Below are positions 1 through 8,577 of a DNA stretch of 64,000 nucleotides, piece by piece. The translations under genes and the position numbers were made by a program. A model generated the notes under the pieces. The model saw only the letters and a list, made by a program, of their open reading frames with translations. It was not told the origin of the DNA and made no database searches. Positions within the stretch are counted from its first letter, which is position 1; each line of letters begins with the position of its first letter. Source of the stretch: an uncultured Oscillospiraceae bacterium (GTDB taxonomy: Bacteria > Bacillota > Clostridia > Oscillospirales > Oscillospiraceae); the NCBI GenBank assembly GCA_910589155.1, contig CAJURY010000001.1, positions 310,001 to 374,000 on the forward strand. The letters run 5' to 3'.

Positions 1-1374
1 GCTGGAAATTGGCTTGCCATTAATAACATAGCCGATAATCTTGATCTTTTTCCGCACAAGACTCTGAATATTGTCAACAACCCGATAGCAGGGCACAATG
101 TCATGACGAATTACATAAAGCACCTGATCGGTATACTTTGCCAAGGTCGCCGCATCCGCCAGTATGCCGGTTGGCGGCGCGTCCACAATTACAAAATCAG
201 CCATCGTGCGCAATTGCTCAAAAAGCTGCCCCATTTGCGGCGAGTTGATCAAATTCATGGGAGAATCGATGCTGGTATCGCCGGCAAGAATCCGCAAATT
301 TTCCATCTCCGGCGCTTGGAACAAAGCGTTCTGAAGATTCAAATTCTGCTGCGAAACAAGATCGGCCAGTCCAACCGTACTTTCCGTCACGCCAAAACGA
401 CCCTTCATCGACTGATTTCGAATATCGCCATCCACCAAAATTACGCGACGGCCGCTTTGCGCCAAGGAAATGGCCAAATTATAAGAAATCGTGGTTTTTC
501 CTTCACTTGGAAGCGTACTGGTCACAAGCAGTACCATACATTCCCTATTGGCCTTCTGGCTCCGTATGACCTTTACTCGAATAGAACTGATGGGACCGGT
601 AATATAGTCTGAAACGCGCTCATCCAGCAAGGACACGCCGGCAGTTTTTGTTTTGCGTCTTTTCTTCAGCTTTACCTGCGGCAGCACCGCCATACAAGGC
701 AGACTGATCGTACCCTTCAAATCACTGGCGGAACGCACAGTCTTGCGCCGCAGAGCCAATAGCAGCGTAATCGCTACGCCGAGCAGTCCACCAATCAGTC
801 CGCCTTTTATAAACGTAATTCTCCTGCTGAAGACGTTTGTGGCGTGTCTGGGCAAATTGGGTTGCTGAATCATTTCCATACGGGTATTGCCGATTACAAA
901 CGCGGCGACCGTGGGATAATTCCGAATGACTGAACTTAAAATATCGTACGCCATCTGCGCGGTGCTGCTTGTCACATAGATATTAAAGATATTCGTCTCA
1001 CCAATGGTGGCGATGTACACGTGTCCATCAATAGAATCTATGTTTAAATCCTGACAGACGCGTTCTTGCATTGCTTCGGAAGCAATGATGTAATTGAAAG
1101 AGTTTACAATCTGCGTCGTTGCCCGGCTGTCGTAGCTTTTGGTATTGTCCACAATATCTGTTGTACTGTTAAAGCCGGCAGAAACAGAAAAGGTTGCAGT
1201 ACAGGTGTATTCCGGCACAAAGCTCCGGCGACTCATTTCGCAATAAATACCGCCTGCCGCCACGGTTAAAATCAGTACGAAAAACCAGGTTTTTTTCAAA
1301 CTGCGGAAGAATGCCTCCAGCAAATCCATGAGGTCAAGCTCGTTTTGCACAACTTCTGTCTTATTTTCTTCCAT
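1..1374 (-). CDS. Wzz-like chain-length regulator fused to BY-kinase (3' end off window)
   Basis: Not closed inside the window: 458 codons are visible from ATG at 1374 to the window edge. Translation shows an N-terminal membrane segment at about residues 28-48, an extracellular Wzz-type region, a second membrane segment near residues 210-230, then a bacterial tyrosine-kinase ATPase: Walker A as SEGKTT, Walker A' as LVDGD, Walker B as FVIVDAPP. Such proteins control polysaccharide chain length and autophosphorylate. The start lies 1 nt after the stop of the preceding paralogue, whose last codons supply the ribosome site GGGAGAAGG, so the two are co-translated. Whether this copy ends in a tyrosine cluster cannot be seen. 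Function is from family knowledge; the specific polymer is unknown. Confidence 0.9.
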   Translation of the reverse strand, partial: MEENKTEVVQNELDLMDLLEAFFRSLKKTWFFVLILTVAAGGIYCEMSRRSFVPEYTCTATFSVSAGFNSTTDIVDNTKSYDSRATTQIVNSFNYIIASEAMQERVCQDLNIDSIDGHVYIATIGETNIFNIYVTSSTAQMAYDILSSVIRNYPTVAAFVIGNTRMEMIQQPNLPRHATNVFSRRITFIKGGLIGGLLGVAITLLLALRRKTVRSASDLKGTISLPCMAVLPQVKLKKRRKTKTAGVSLLDERVSDYITGPISSIRVKVIRSQKANRECMVLLVTSTLPSEGKTTISYNLAISLAQSGRRVILVDGDIRNQSMKGRFGVTESTVGLADLVSQQNLNLQNALFQAPEMENLRILAGDTSIDSPMNLINSPQMGQLFEQLRTMADFVIVDAPPTGILADAATLAKYTDQVLYVIRHDIVPCYRVVDNIQSLVRKKIKIIGYVINGKPISS

Positions 1375-1375
1375 T

Positions 1376-2878
1376 TTACCTTCTCCCATCAGACTTGTCG
1401 TGTACAGTACGAGATCTATGCCCGTGGTGTTTTCCGGATTCGCCATAATAATTATAACCATACCCATAGCCATAGCCGTAACCAAAATGGTAGCCATAGG
1501 ATCTACGGGGTCTTCGGATGGAAAGACTGCGGAAGTCATTCAACACAAATCCCAGGAATGTGGTCTTGCTTTGCTTGAGCAAATCCACTGTGTCGTTAAT
1601 ATCCGCAGCGGCAGCCACATCCTGCCGCACCACCAATATGGATTCGTCCACCAGGCCGGCCAAGCTGTCGCTGTCCGCGAACATTCCCAAGGGCGGAGAG
1701 TCGATCACGATAAAATCCATAGAGCGTCTGGCAATGTCCAGAAGCTTTTCCATATTATCGCTGGAAAGTAAATCCGCCGCGTTATCCGTCGGCTGAGAGT
1801 TGAACAGTGTAATGAGATTTTTTTCTTCATCATAATGCGCAGCAGAAATGACGGTGCTGGCATCCAAATATTCCGCCTGCAAAACGCCGGTAAGTCCGTT
1901 GCCCCGGGCGGCGCTTCTTCCAAACAGACGCATCTGGGTTGGGTTACGCAGGTCGGCGTCAATCAGCATGACAGAATTATGCTTTTGCGCCATTGCCAGC
2001 GCCAAATTGGCGGAAACTGTGGATTTGCCCTCGTTGGCTGTGGTGCTGGTAACTAAAATGACCGTAGCGCCCGGTTTCTGACTTTTTTTCTTACTTTCCA
2101 TTTCGATACTGAGTTGCAGTCTGGAAAATGTTTCACGGAAAAAGAAGCTGACCAACGCGGAGGAGATCAGCAAATTACTGCCTTTGGTAGAAATTCCTTT
2201 TTTGAATTTCTCGTGGGGAACCGTCACCAGAATATGACCATCCAGCTTGTGCTTTGCGCCTTCTCTGGTTTGAATGGTGTCTCTTCGGATGCACACGATA
2301 ACCAAAAGCGCCAGCATTGCAAATCCGCCGCCAATGGCAGACAGGGCAATCACATAGTTGCGATTCATATAGTTGGAAGGCTCGATAGAAACCTGCGCAC
2401 TGTTGATCGCCTGCAAAACTGCGCTGTTGGTAATATATTCCGATAATTCCGAATACTGCTCTTCCACGATCTTTGCCATTTTATAGGCCGTTTGTGGGGA
2501 GCTTGCCGTAGACGTAACCTCCAAAATATTGGTTTCGCCTGCAACTGAGGCAGTGATTGTGCCCGGCATATAGCTTACGCCAAGCTCTCTGCAAATGATA
2601 TTGCGCATTAAATTACTTTTTAGCAAGTCGGAAAACAAAACCGCCACTTCGTTGGCCGTACTCAAGTTGCTGTTGCTGCTCGCGGTACCTGATTTTCCCT
2701 GTACGACAAAGGTTGTGCTGCTGCTATATTGGGGCTTATAGGTGATTTCCATAACCTGCACGGCAGCCATAGACGCAATCAAAATTGCTAATACAACCAG
2801 ATAAATATTCTGCAAAATCAGCTTCAGCACACAGCGCGGTTCTATATCTGAAGCCCGAACTTCGTTTTTTGTATTCAT
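1376..2878 (-). CDS. Wzz-like chain-length regulator fused to BY-kinase with tyrosine-rich tail
   Basis: A 500-residue single-chain co-polymerase/kinase. Membrane segments at about 19-41 and 175-197 flank a short extracellular Wzz domain. The cytoplasmic ATPase has Walker A at 278-286 (ending NEGKST), Walker A' at 304-312 (LIDADLRNP) and Walker B at 388-394 (FIVIDSPP). Residues 461-478 form an alternating Tyr/Gly tail, the autophosphorylation cluster typical of BY-kinases; it is encoded by an imperfect 6-bp repeat. Clostridial relatives are usually split into CpsC and CpsD proteins, so full fusion is notable. AAAGGA lies 9 nt before ATG 2878. Second of two tandem paralogues in the operon after the phosphatase and Ig-like protein. 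Confidence 0.93.
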   Translation of the reverse strand: MNTKNEVRASDIEPRCVLKLILQNIYLVVLAILIASMAAVQVMEITYKPQYSSSTTFVVQGKSGTASSNSNLSTANEVAVLFSDLLKSNLMRNIICRELGVSYMPGTITASVAGETNILEVTSTASSPQTAYKMAKIVEEQYSELSEYITNSAVLQAINSAQVSIEPSNYMNRNYVIALSAIGGGFAMLALLVIVCIRRDTIQTREGAKHKLDGHILVTVPHEKFKKGISTKGSNLLISSALVSFFFRETFSRLQLSIEMESKKKSQKPGATVILVTSTTANEGKSTVSANLALAMAQKHNSVMLIDADLRNPTQMRLFGRSAARGNGLTGVLQAEYLDASTVISAAHYDEEKNLITLFNSQPTDNAADLLSSDNMEKLLDIARRSMDFIVIDSPPLGMFADSDSLAGLVDESILVVRQDVAAAADINDTVDLLKQSKTTFLGFVLNDFRSLSIRRPRRSYGYHFGYGYGYGYGYNYYGESGKHHGHRSRTVHDKSDGRR

Positions 2879-2902
2879 TCTTTCCGATCCTTTACTGGTT
2901 AA

Positions 2903-3721
2903 TCATTCCACAACTACAGTTAAAATAGTTTCGCAGCCCAAAACGCCGTTGGAGTAGCTGTATATGATTTCATAGACTCCCGGTGTCTCCATATCCAGCA
3001 TACCGACATCTACAGCCACCTTTTCAAGCCCGGGCTGCTTTGCGGCGCCAGGATCTCTCACACTATCCAGATACTGCCGCGGCAAAAGCTTGGTGCCCGC
3101 CGGAACATAAATCAAATAATCCGTAAGGGTAATTTCCGGCAATCTTGGAGAATTGCCGACTACAATTACTGTTACTGGCAAAAACGCGGTGTCCCCCAGG
3201 CTGTTAGTCGCTTGCAGCATAATGGGATACCGCCCAGCAGCAGAGTTGGAAAGATACGACATTGTGAGACGGAGCTGGCTTGTAATATCGCCGTCCACCA
3301 CATCCGACACAACCAGACGATCCAGCAATGTAATCTGCTCGCCCATTTTGTAAATCAGCGGCTTTGTAATTTGAAATTTTGGTTTTTTGTAATCTGTGTA
3401 TCTTACGTACCTTGTGAGCTTGGCCACATTATCAGAGCTGTCGAATACGGCGTAGGTCACTTTTGCAGTATTCGCATCAATCAATCCAGAGGTATGTTCT
3501 ACAAAAACCTGACTGGTCAAATCTCCATCCTGATTGTCCCAGGCGGTGACCCCCTGACAAAGCACCGTCTCGTCGTCGGTTACGTTAATTGCTAAAATCT
3601 CAGTATCACAGGTAATCACCGGCGGCGTATGATCCTCGGCAAGATAGCGGGTAAAGGTAAGCGCGGTGAGTCCCGCCAAAACCAGGAAAATAGAAATGGA
3701 AAAAATTCGAATGGCTTTCAT
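2903..3721 (-). CDS. Membrane-anchored protein with cadherin/DUF5011-like repeats
   Basis: A 272-residue protein starting at ATG 3721, chosen because GGAGG precedes it at good spacing; an upstream in-frame start has no ribosome site. The first 25 residues form an uncleaved or signal-type hydrophobic segment. The rest is beta-rich and contains two clear repeats with the signature DGD(L/I)TSQ (near residues 65 and 145) and a third weaker one ending in a VYEIIYSYS strand. These resemble the Ig-like/cadherin-like DUF5011 or HYR folds of secreted surface proteins. It lies between a PHP phosphatase and two Wzz/BY-kinase genes, so a role in the polysaccharide export or anchoring machinery is inferred, not shown. 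No catalytic motif is visible. Confidence 0.85.
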   Translation of the reverse strand: MKAIRIFSISIFLVLAGLTALTFTRYLAEDHTPPVITCDTEILAINVTDDETVLCQGVTAWDNQDGDLTSQVFVEHTSGLIDANTAKVTYAVFDSSDNVAKLTRYVRYTDYKKPKFQITKPLIYKMGEQITLLDRLVVSDVVDGDITSQLRLTMSYLSNSAAGRYPIMLQATNSLGDTAFLPVTVIVVGNSPRLPEITLTDYLIYVPAGTKLLPRQYLDSVRDPGAAKQPGLEKVAVDVGMLDMETPGVYEIIYSYSNGVLGCETILTVVVE

Positions 3722-3772
3722 AATAACCTCCGTATAAACACTGCCTGCCGGCAAGTATAATCCCAGACCGCG

Positions 3773-4507
3773 TCAATCCACTGAGATTACGTTCCGGTCT
3801 AAGACAATACGCCTTGGATTATCGTGCAGCAAGATGCGCGCATATGCATGATCCAAGCGCTCTTTCAAAACTCGAGAGACTTCCTGCAACGCAGGATTAC
3901 GCCCTTTAGTGCTATGCGCGTCGCTGGCAACTACATGGGCAATGCCCCGATTCAGCAGCCACCAGGCGGTCTCCTGCGCTCTGACGCCCATACTGCCTAA
4001 AACGCTGCCCTTATTGAGCTGCAAAAGACTGCCCTCCTGAAACCACCGGGCAGCCAGCGCCGGATCCCGCTGCACGGCGTCGTACCGCTCCGGATGGGCG
4101 ATCACCGGCGTCAAGCCGAGCATCCTAACCGCGCCGATCGCCAGGTTCATCTGCTCAGGGTTTTCATTGAAAAAGAACTCCAGCAGCAAATATCTGGAAT
4201 TTGCAATGGTCAAAAGCTTCCCATCGTGATACAGTGCGGGCAGCTCCGGCGTTGCAAAGACTTCCATGCCAGCATAAATACGGATGGGAATATCGCATTC
4301 CTCCAACGCTTGGCGGAACAAAAAAATGCGGGACTTAATTTCCTCAGCAAAAAAGCCGCTCCAGCCCACCCGACGGCAGCAATGCGGCGTAGCGACTAAA
4401 ATGTTGGTGCCGCTCTCCCAAGCGATTTTCGCCATTTCCACTGCTTCTGTCATAGACTGCGCGCCGTCGTCTACAAATGGCAAAATATGACAATGAAGAT
4501 CAATCAA
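3773..4507 (-). CDS. PHP-family protein-tyrosine phosphatase (CpsB/YwqE type)
   Basis: A 244-residue PHP-superfamily metal-dependent phosphatase. It shows the diagnostic N-terminus DLHCHILP followed by VDDG, a central HPER motif and a C-terminal SDAHS motif, all metal ligands of the CpsB/CapC/YwqE family. These enzymes dephosphorylate the tyrosine tail of BY-kinases; here the gene is the first of an operon that also encodes two such kinases, which supports the assignment. The start is TTG at 4507, the only start following GGGAGG at 7-8 nt. Transcription probably begins near 4612 from the promoter at 4620-4649, leaving an untranslated leader of roughly 100 nt. Confidence 0.93.
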   Translation of the reverse strand: MIDLHCHILPFVDDGAQSMTEAVEMAKIAWESGTNILVATPHCCRRVGWSGFFAEEIKSRIFLFRQALEECDIPIRIYAGMEVFATPELPALYHDGKLLTIANSRYLLLEFFFNENPEQMNLAIGAVRMLGLTPVIAHPERYDAVQRDPALAARWFQEGSLLQLNKGSVLGSMGVRAQETAWWLLNRGIAHVVASDAHSTKGRNPALQEVSRVLKERLDHAYARILLHDNPRRIVLDRNVISVD

Positions 4508-4869
4508 ACTCCTACCTCCCGAACGTTTTCACAGCCCTTACAAAAAAGTTTACATAGTTGGCTCAGGAGAGATTAAGAAGATAGTCAATCAGGAGCCGCT
4601 TCCCCACCAATTCAGTATAATTATACTCCCTTCTCTATGCTTTTGTCAATTGACTTTGTAATATATTATCCCTTATCCCATAAAATTCTTTTATTTTCCC
4701 GATGTATGCAGGGATTCTCCTATATTTTGTTATGACCTGATGCGTTGATGTATAAAATGTTTAATTTTGTTATAGCTTTTTTGCAATTTTTGGTGTATAA
4801 TAAAAATAATTATTGTTTTGGCAAAAAAATCGTCAAAACCTATCGGAATCCCAATAGGAGGTGCATCAT
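4508..4869. other. Divergent intergenic region of the polysaccharide locus
   Basis: An AT-rich 362-bp stretch without a credible gene. It holds the strong minus-strand promoter at 4620-4649 for the phosphatase operon and a plus-strand TATAAT at 4796-4801 that could be the -10 box for the LCP gene; its -35 partner (TAGCTT at 4773-4778) is poor. No convincing operator palindrome was found. Confidence 0.7.
4620..4649 (-). promoter_or_regulatory. Sigma-A-type promoter of the phosphatase/Wzz operon
   Basis: On the minus strand a perfect -35 TTGACA (4644-4649) and perfect -10 TATAAT (4620-4625) are separated by 18 bp. They lie about 115 bp upstream of the TTG start of the phosphatase gene. Confidence 0.8.
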
Positions 4870-5925
4870 ATGCAGCATCGCTCTGATCGTTCGTTCAAAG
4901 GCTCCCATAAAAAAGGGTGCCTCATTGTGCTGCTTATTTTTCTGGTTGTGCTGGTTTGCGCCAGTCTGCTGGTTTATGGCTTCATTACGCTTTCCTTAAA
5001 TCAGATTAACCGTCCAGATCCCAACGAAACCTTTCTGTCTGAGCAGGAATGGGACAATCTCATGGCGTCGGAAAACGCCGGTGGCGAAACCTACGCGGAA
5101 CTGGATCCTGCGGAAGTGGATTTTGAACCGGGAAGCCTCATTCCCATCGGCGGTACAGAGGATATGGTAAATATTCTGCTCATTGGTCAAGACCGCCGTC
5201 CCGGCGAGCGCCGCGCCAGATCGGACGCAATGATTTTGTGCAGCTTCCGCAAATCTACCGGCGAAATCACCATGGTTTCCTTCCTGCGGGATCTGTATGT
5301 GCAGATTCCTGATTATAACGGAGATTCTTACCGGGATAACCGGCTCAACGCCGCCTATGCTTTCGGCGGCATGGAGCTTTTGGACGCGGCGCTGAAGGAA
5401 AACTTCGGCGTTATCGTAGACGCGAATATTGAAGTGGATTTTGATGGCTTTATTTCCGTAATCGATATTTTAGGCGGGGTGGACATTTCCCTGACCCAGG
5501 AGGAAGCGGACTATATGAACCGAGGAAAAAAATGGGGGCTTACAGTCGGCACGAACCATTTAGACGGCAAACAGGCTCTCGCCTACTCCCAAATTCGGTA
5601 TATCGGAACCGATTTCGGCCGGACAAACCGCCAGCGAAATGTCTTAAATTCCTTGTTTCAAGAAATGAAAAGCAAATCCCTGCCGGAGATCATATCGTTG
5701 GTCAACGAAATTTTCCCGCTGCTTACGACTGATATGACCAACAGCGAAATCATTTCTTACGTCACAGAACTGCTTCCAACTGTCAGCAAAGGCAGTATGG
5801 AAACATTGTATATCCCATATGAGGGCACTTACAATTACGCCACTATTCGAGGAATGTCCGTTCTGCTTCCCAATTACACGGAAAACCGGAAGCTTTTGCA
5901 GGACGCGCTTTTGGGCGAACCGTAA
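4870..5925 (+). CDS. LytR-CpsA-Psr (LCP) family glycopolymer transferase
   Basis: A 351-residue LCP protein that attaches polysaccharide or teichoic-acid-type polymers to peptidoglycan. A basic N-terminus is followed by one membrane segment (about residues 15-38), a linker and the LCP domain, which contains the conserved Asp/Arg stretch DRRPGERRARSDAM that binds pyrophosphate lipid, then FLRDLYV and NRLNAAY motifs. ATG 4870 is preferred over GTG 4861 because the latter overlaps the AGGAGG ribosome site at 4856-4861. First gene of the plus-strand arm; the FlaA1-type dehydratase follows after 33 bp. Presumably the final ligase for the polymer made by this locus. Confidence 0.93.
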   Translation: MQHRSDRSFKGSHKKGCLIVLLIFLVVLVCASLLVYGFITLSLNQINRPDPNETFLSEQEWDNLMASENAGGETYAELDPAEVDFEPGSLIPIGGTEDMVNILLIGQDRRPGERRARSDAMILCSFRKSTGEITMVSFLRDLYVQIPDYNGDSYRDNRLNAAYAFGGMELLDAALKENFGVIVDANIEVDFDGFISVIDILGGVDISLTQEEADYMNRGKKWGLTVGTNHLDGKQALAYSQIRYIGTDFGRTNRQRNVLNSLFQEMKSKSLPEIISLVNEIFPLLTTDMTNSEIISYVTELLPTVSKGSMETLYIPYEGTYNYATIRGMSVLLPNYTENRKLLQDALLGEP

Positions 5926-5958
5926 GCATATGGGAAAGATGGAGGGAGAATTACTGTC

Positions 5959-7839
5959 ATGAACCATGCAAACGCAAAAAGAACCAATCTGGTGCGGCTG
6001 TCCCAATTCATACCGCTGATCCTGATTGATGCGGTAATGATTAGTCTGGCAAGCTTTCTGGCGCTTTATATCCGATATGAATTTGATTTTAATTTGCTTT
6101 GGGAATCTGGCTATCTATGGAATGTTTTTCGTTTTGCCCCAATCAACACCATTCTCGTGCTGATTATTTTTCACTTTTTTCACCTGTATTCCAGTCTTTG
6201 GGAATATGCAGGCCTGAATGAAATGGCGCGAATTGTAGGTGCGTCCATTCTTGCTAGTGTTTTGCAGATTGTCGGCATCTTCCTGATGAGCGAAGGTTTA
6301 CCCAGAAGCTTTTTGATTTTGTATCCCTGCTTCCTTGCCACACTGATTGGTTTGGTGCGTCTGTTCTACCGCCAAATTTGCAGCCGCCACCATGGCGCCA
6401 AAAGAAAAATGCGCCGCACTATGCTGATTGGCGCAGGCTCCGCCGGATACTGTGCGCTCCGGGAATTTCAGACCAGCGATCAATCTCAAAACCGGGTGGT
6501 ATGTATCATCGATGATAACACCATCAAACGCGACAAGCGGATGCGCGGTATTCCCATTGTAGGCAATCGCCAAGACATTTTACGGGCTGTGGAAAAATAC
6601 GGCATTGAAGAAATTGTTTTTGCCATTCCCTCCGCCAGCTTGCAGCAGCGCAGAGGCATCATGGAAATCTGCCAGCAGACCAAATGTACCTTAAAGACCC
6701 TGCCTTCCATTTTGCAGCTTGCCAACGGGGAAGTGAGTATCCAGAAGATCCGTAATGTGCAGATTGAAGATCTTTTAGGCAGAGACACGGCGCAAGTAGA
6801 TATTTCCGGCATTGGCAAACACGTCAGCGGTAAGGTCGTTCTAGTGACGGGAGGCGGCGGCAGTATCGGCAGCGAGCTTTGTCGGCAGCTTGCCGCATAC
6901 CATCCTGCCCGGCTGATTATTTTTGATATTTACGAAAATAATGCATATGATATTCAACAGGAATTGATTCGGAAATATCCCGCTTTGCATCTCACGGTGC
7001 TCATTGGCTCCGTACGGGATCGGAAGCGTCTGGAATCTGTATTTGCCGCCTATCGCCCCCAGCTTGTTTATCATGCGGCGGCGCACAAGCACGTTCCTCT
7101 TATGGAAGACAGTCCAGGAGAAGCCGTGAAAAACAACGTGTTCGGTACCCTGAACGCTGCGGAGTTGGCCGATACATATCACGTGGAGCGCTTTTTGCTG
7201 ATCTCTTCCGACAAGGCGGTGAATCCCACCAATGTCATGGGCGCAACCAAGCGCATTTGTGAAATGGTCATTCAAATGATTGACCGCCGTTCCGCCACGG
7301 AATATGTGTCCGTTCGCTTCGGCAACGTCCTTGGCTCCAACGGTAGCGTAATCCCCCTGTTTAAAAAGCAAATCGCGGAGGGCGGTCCTGTCACAGTTAC
7401 CGACCCACAGGTAATCCGCTATTTTATGACCATCCCAGAAGCGGTTTCTTTGGTGCTGCAAGCCGGCGTATACGCCAAGGGCGGGGAGATTTTCATTTTG
7501 GATATGGGCGCGCCGGTACGCATCGACGATCTGGCGAGAAACATGATTCGTCTTTCCGGCTTTGAACCGGATGAAGACATTGAAATTAAGTATATCGGCC
7601 TGCGGCCAGGGGAAAAGCTTTTTGAAGAACTTCTGCTATCCAGCGAAGGACTTCGGAAAACAAAAAATGATCTGATTTATATAGCAAAAGATCAGATATT
7701 TGACGACGAACAGCTCATATCATTTTTAAAGGAACTGGATGCGGCAGCGACGGGAGAATCGGAGCAAATTCGCCGTATTATCGCTAAAATTGTTCCAGAA
7801 TACAAGGTTTCACCCCCACCCCGATTTTCTTTAATTTAA
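5959..7839 (+). CDS. FlaA1/CapD-type UDP-sugar 4,6-dehydratase, membrane-bound
   Basis: A 626-residue polysaccharide-biosynthesis protein: four membrane segments in the first 120 residues, a CoA-binding-like Rossmann domain (with GAGSAGY near residue 160) and a C-terminal extended SDR domain starting near residue 290 with the nucleotide motif VTGGGGSIGSE. The SDR active site has SSDKA and MGATKR, i.e. Met replaces the usual Tyr of YxxxK, as is normal in this family. Members make 4-keto-6-deoxy or epimerised UDP-HexNAc sugars (PglF, CapD, FlaA1). It is coupled to the LCP gene upstream and is likely the first step of repeat-unit sugar synthesis. No glycosyltransferase is in the window. Confidence 0.93.
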   Translation: MNHANAKRTNLVRLSQFIPLILIDAVMISLASFLALYIRYEFDFNLLWESGYLWNVFRFAPINTILVLIIFHFFHLYSSLWEYAGLNEMARIVGASILASVLQIVGIFLMSEGLPRSFLILYPCFLATLIGLVRLFYRQICSRHHGAKRKMRRTMLIGAGSAGYCALREFQTSDQSQNRVVCIIDDNTIKRDKRMRGIPIVGNRQDILRAVEKYGIEEIVFAIPSASLQQRRGIMEICQQTKCTLKTLPSILQLANGEVSIQKIRNVQIEDLLGRDTAQVDISGIGKHVSGKVVLVTGGGGSIGSELCRQLAAYHPARLIIFDIYENNAYDIQQELIRKYPALHLTVLIGSVRDRKRLESVFAAYRPQLVYHAAAHKHVPLMEDSPGEAVKNNVFGTLNAAELADTYHVERFLLISSDKAVNPTNVMGATKRICEMVIQMIDRRSATEYVSVRFGNVLGSNGSVIPLFKKQIAEGGPVTVTDPQVIRYFMTIPEAVSLVLQAGVYAKGGEIFILDMGAPVRIDDLARNMIRLSGFEPDEDIEIKYIGLRPGEKLFEELLLSSEGLRKTKNDLIYIAKDQIFDDEQLISFLKELDAAATGESEQIRRIIAKIVPEYKVSPPPRFSLI

Positions 7840-7853
7840 AAAAGGTGATTTTT

Positions 7854-8120
7854 ATGAAACTGATTGGCTCGGATATCTGTAAAAACTGCCGTGAGGCAAA
7901 GTGGTATTTGCAGGAAAAAGGGATTTCCTACACATGGGTAGATTTGACGGAAGATACGGAAAAGATGCGTTATTTCCTGGGCCTGCGGGATACCTCTCCG
8001 GTTTTTGACGGCGTAAAAGCCGAAGGCAAAATTGGGATTCCCTGCTTTGTTCTCTCGGACGGAACCCTAACGCTGGATTTGAAAACTGCGCTTATAGGAG
8101 AAGGGTTTTCTCCTGACTAA
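7854..8120 (+). CDS. Glutaredoxin-like thioredoxin-fold protein
   Basis: An 88-residue thioredoxin-fold protein with the redox motif CKNC at residues 9-12 following an initial beta strand (KLIGSD) and a cis-Pro region GIPCF that carries an extra cysteine. Size and motif match glutaredoxin-related proteins of Clostridia; substrate unknown. ATG 7854 is chosen because the alternative GTG 7845 lies in the ribosome site AAAGGTG. It begins 14 bp after the dehydratase stop, so it is probably read from the same transcript, which ends at the terminator 8182-8214. Confidence 0.85.
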   Translation: MKLIGSDICKNCREAKWYLQEKGISYTWVDLTEDTEKMRYFLGLRDTSPVFDGVKAEGKIGIPCFVLSDGTLTLDLKTALIGEGFSPD

Positions 8121-8181
8121 AAGCGGCGTTTTATCAAAATCGACTTTTTTACAGAGGTATCTTTTTGTTTTATCCAATTCA

Positions 8182-8214
8182 GACGGGATTCGCATAAATT
8201 TTGCGAATCCCGTC
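8182..8214 (+). terminator. Rho-independent terminator after the plus-strand polysaccharide genes
   Basis: A perfect 13-bp stem (8182-8194 with 8202-8214) with a 7-nt loop, followed by CCTTTTA. It closes the LCP/dehydratase/glutaredoxin unit. Confidence 0.85.
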
Positions 8215-8524
8215 CTTTTATGCCCAAAAATCTGCAACCCCTGCTAGCTGTGGAAAACCTGCCGCACGCCGCCTGCTTTTCGACAAATTGCGCAAATTCT
8301 GCCTGTAAGTTGCTAAATTCGACAGTTTCCCCGAAAAACCGCTTTTAGAATGTGGTGCAATTCAGGTTGGAAACGCTTAGATTTGCACACTGTCCACAGA
8401 GTTTTGCACAGGAAATGTGAATATTAGCTGTGCAAAAAATAGGGACTTTTCCTTTTTTTACCAAATTTAACAAACCATTTTAAATGGTGACAGGTTTCCA
8501 GAAAACCGCCGCGCAAAACAAAAA
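8215..8524. other. Non-coding island between two facing terminators
   Basis: About 310 bp with no plausible gene on either strand. It contains three copies of a TTTGCACA-like word, two of them (8402-8411 and 8428-8437) forming a perfect 10-bp inverted repeat with a 16-nt loop, and sequences such as CTGTGGAAAAC and TGTCCACAG that only loosely resemble DnaA boxes. Because the flanking genes converge, this stretch is not needed as a promoter for either. Confidence 0.5.
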
Positions 8525-8572
8525 ACAAAGAAATATGCAAGATGAATTGTGTCATCTTACATATTTCTTTGT
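8525..8572 (-). terminator. Rho-independent terminator of the cysE-polA-tsaD operon
   Basis: A 21-bp hairpin with one mismatch (8525-8545 with 8552-8572), just after the stop of the NTF2-like gene; read on the minus strand it is followed by a T-rich run. Confidence 0.8.
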
Positions 8573-8577
8573 CAAAA

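Noticed and set aside
1440..1500. Short tandem repeat that looks like a repeat array
   Set aside because: It is the coding sequence of the alternating Tyr/Gly tail of the BY-kinase.
8240..8420. CTGTGGAAAAC and TGTCCACAG resembling DnaA boxes, possible replication origin
   Set aside because: Matches to TTATCCACA are poor, spacing is irregular and no dnaA, dnaN or AT-rich unwinding region is nearby.
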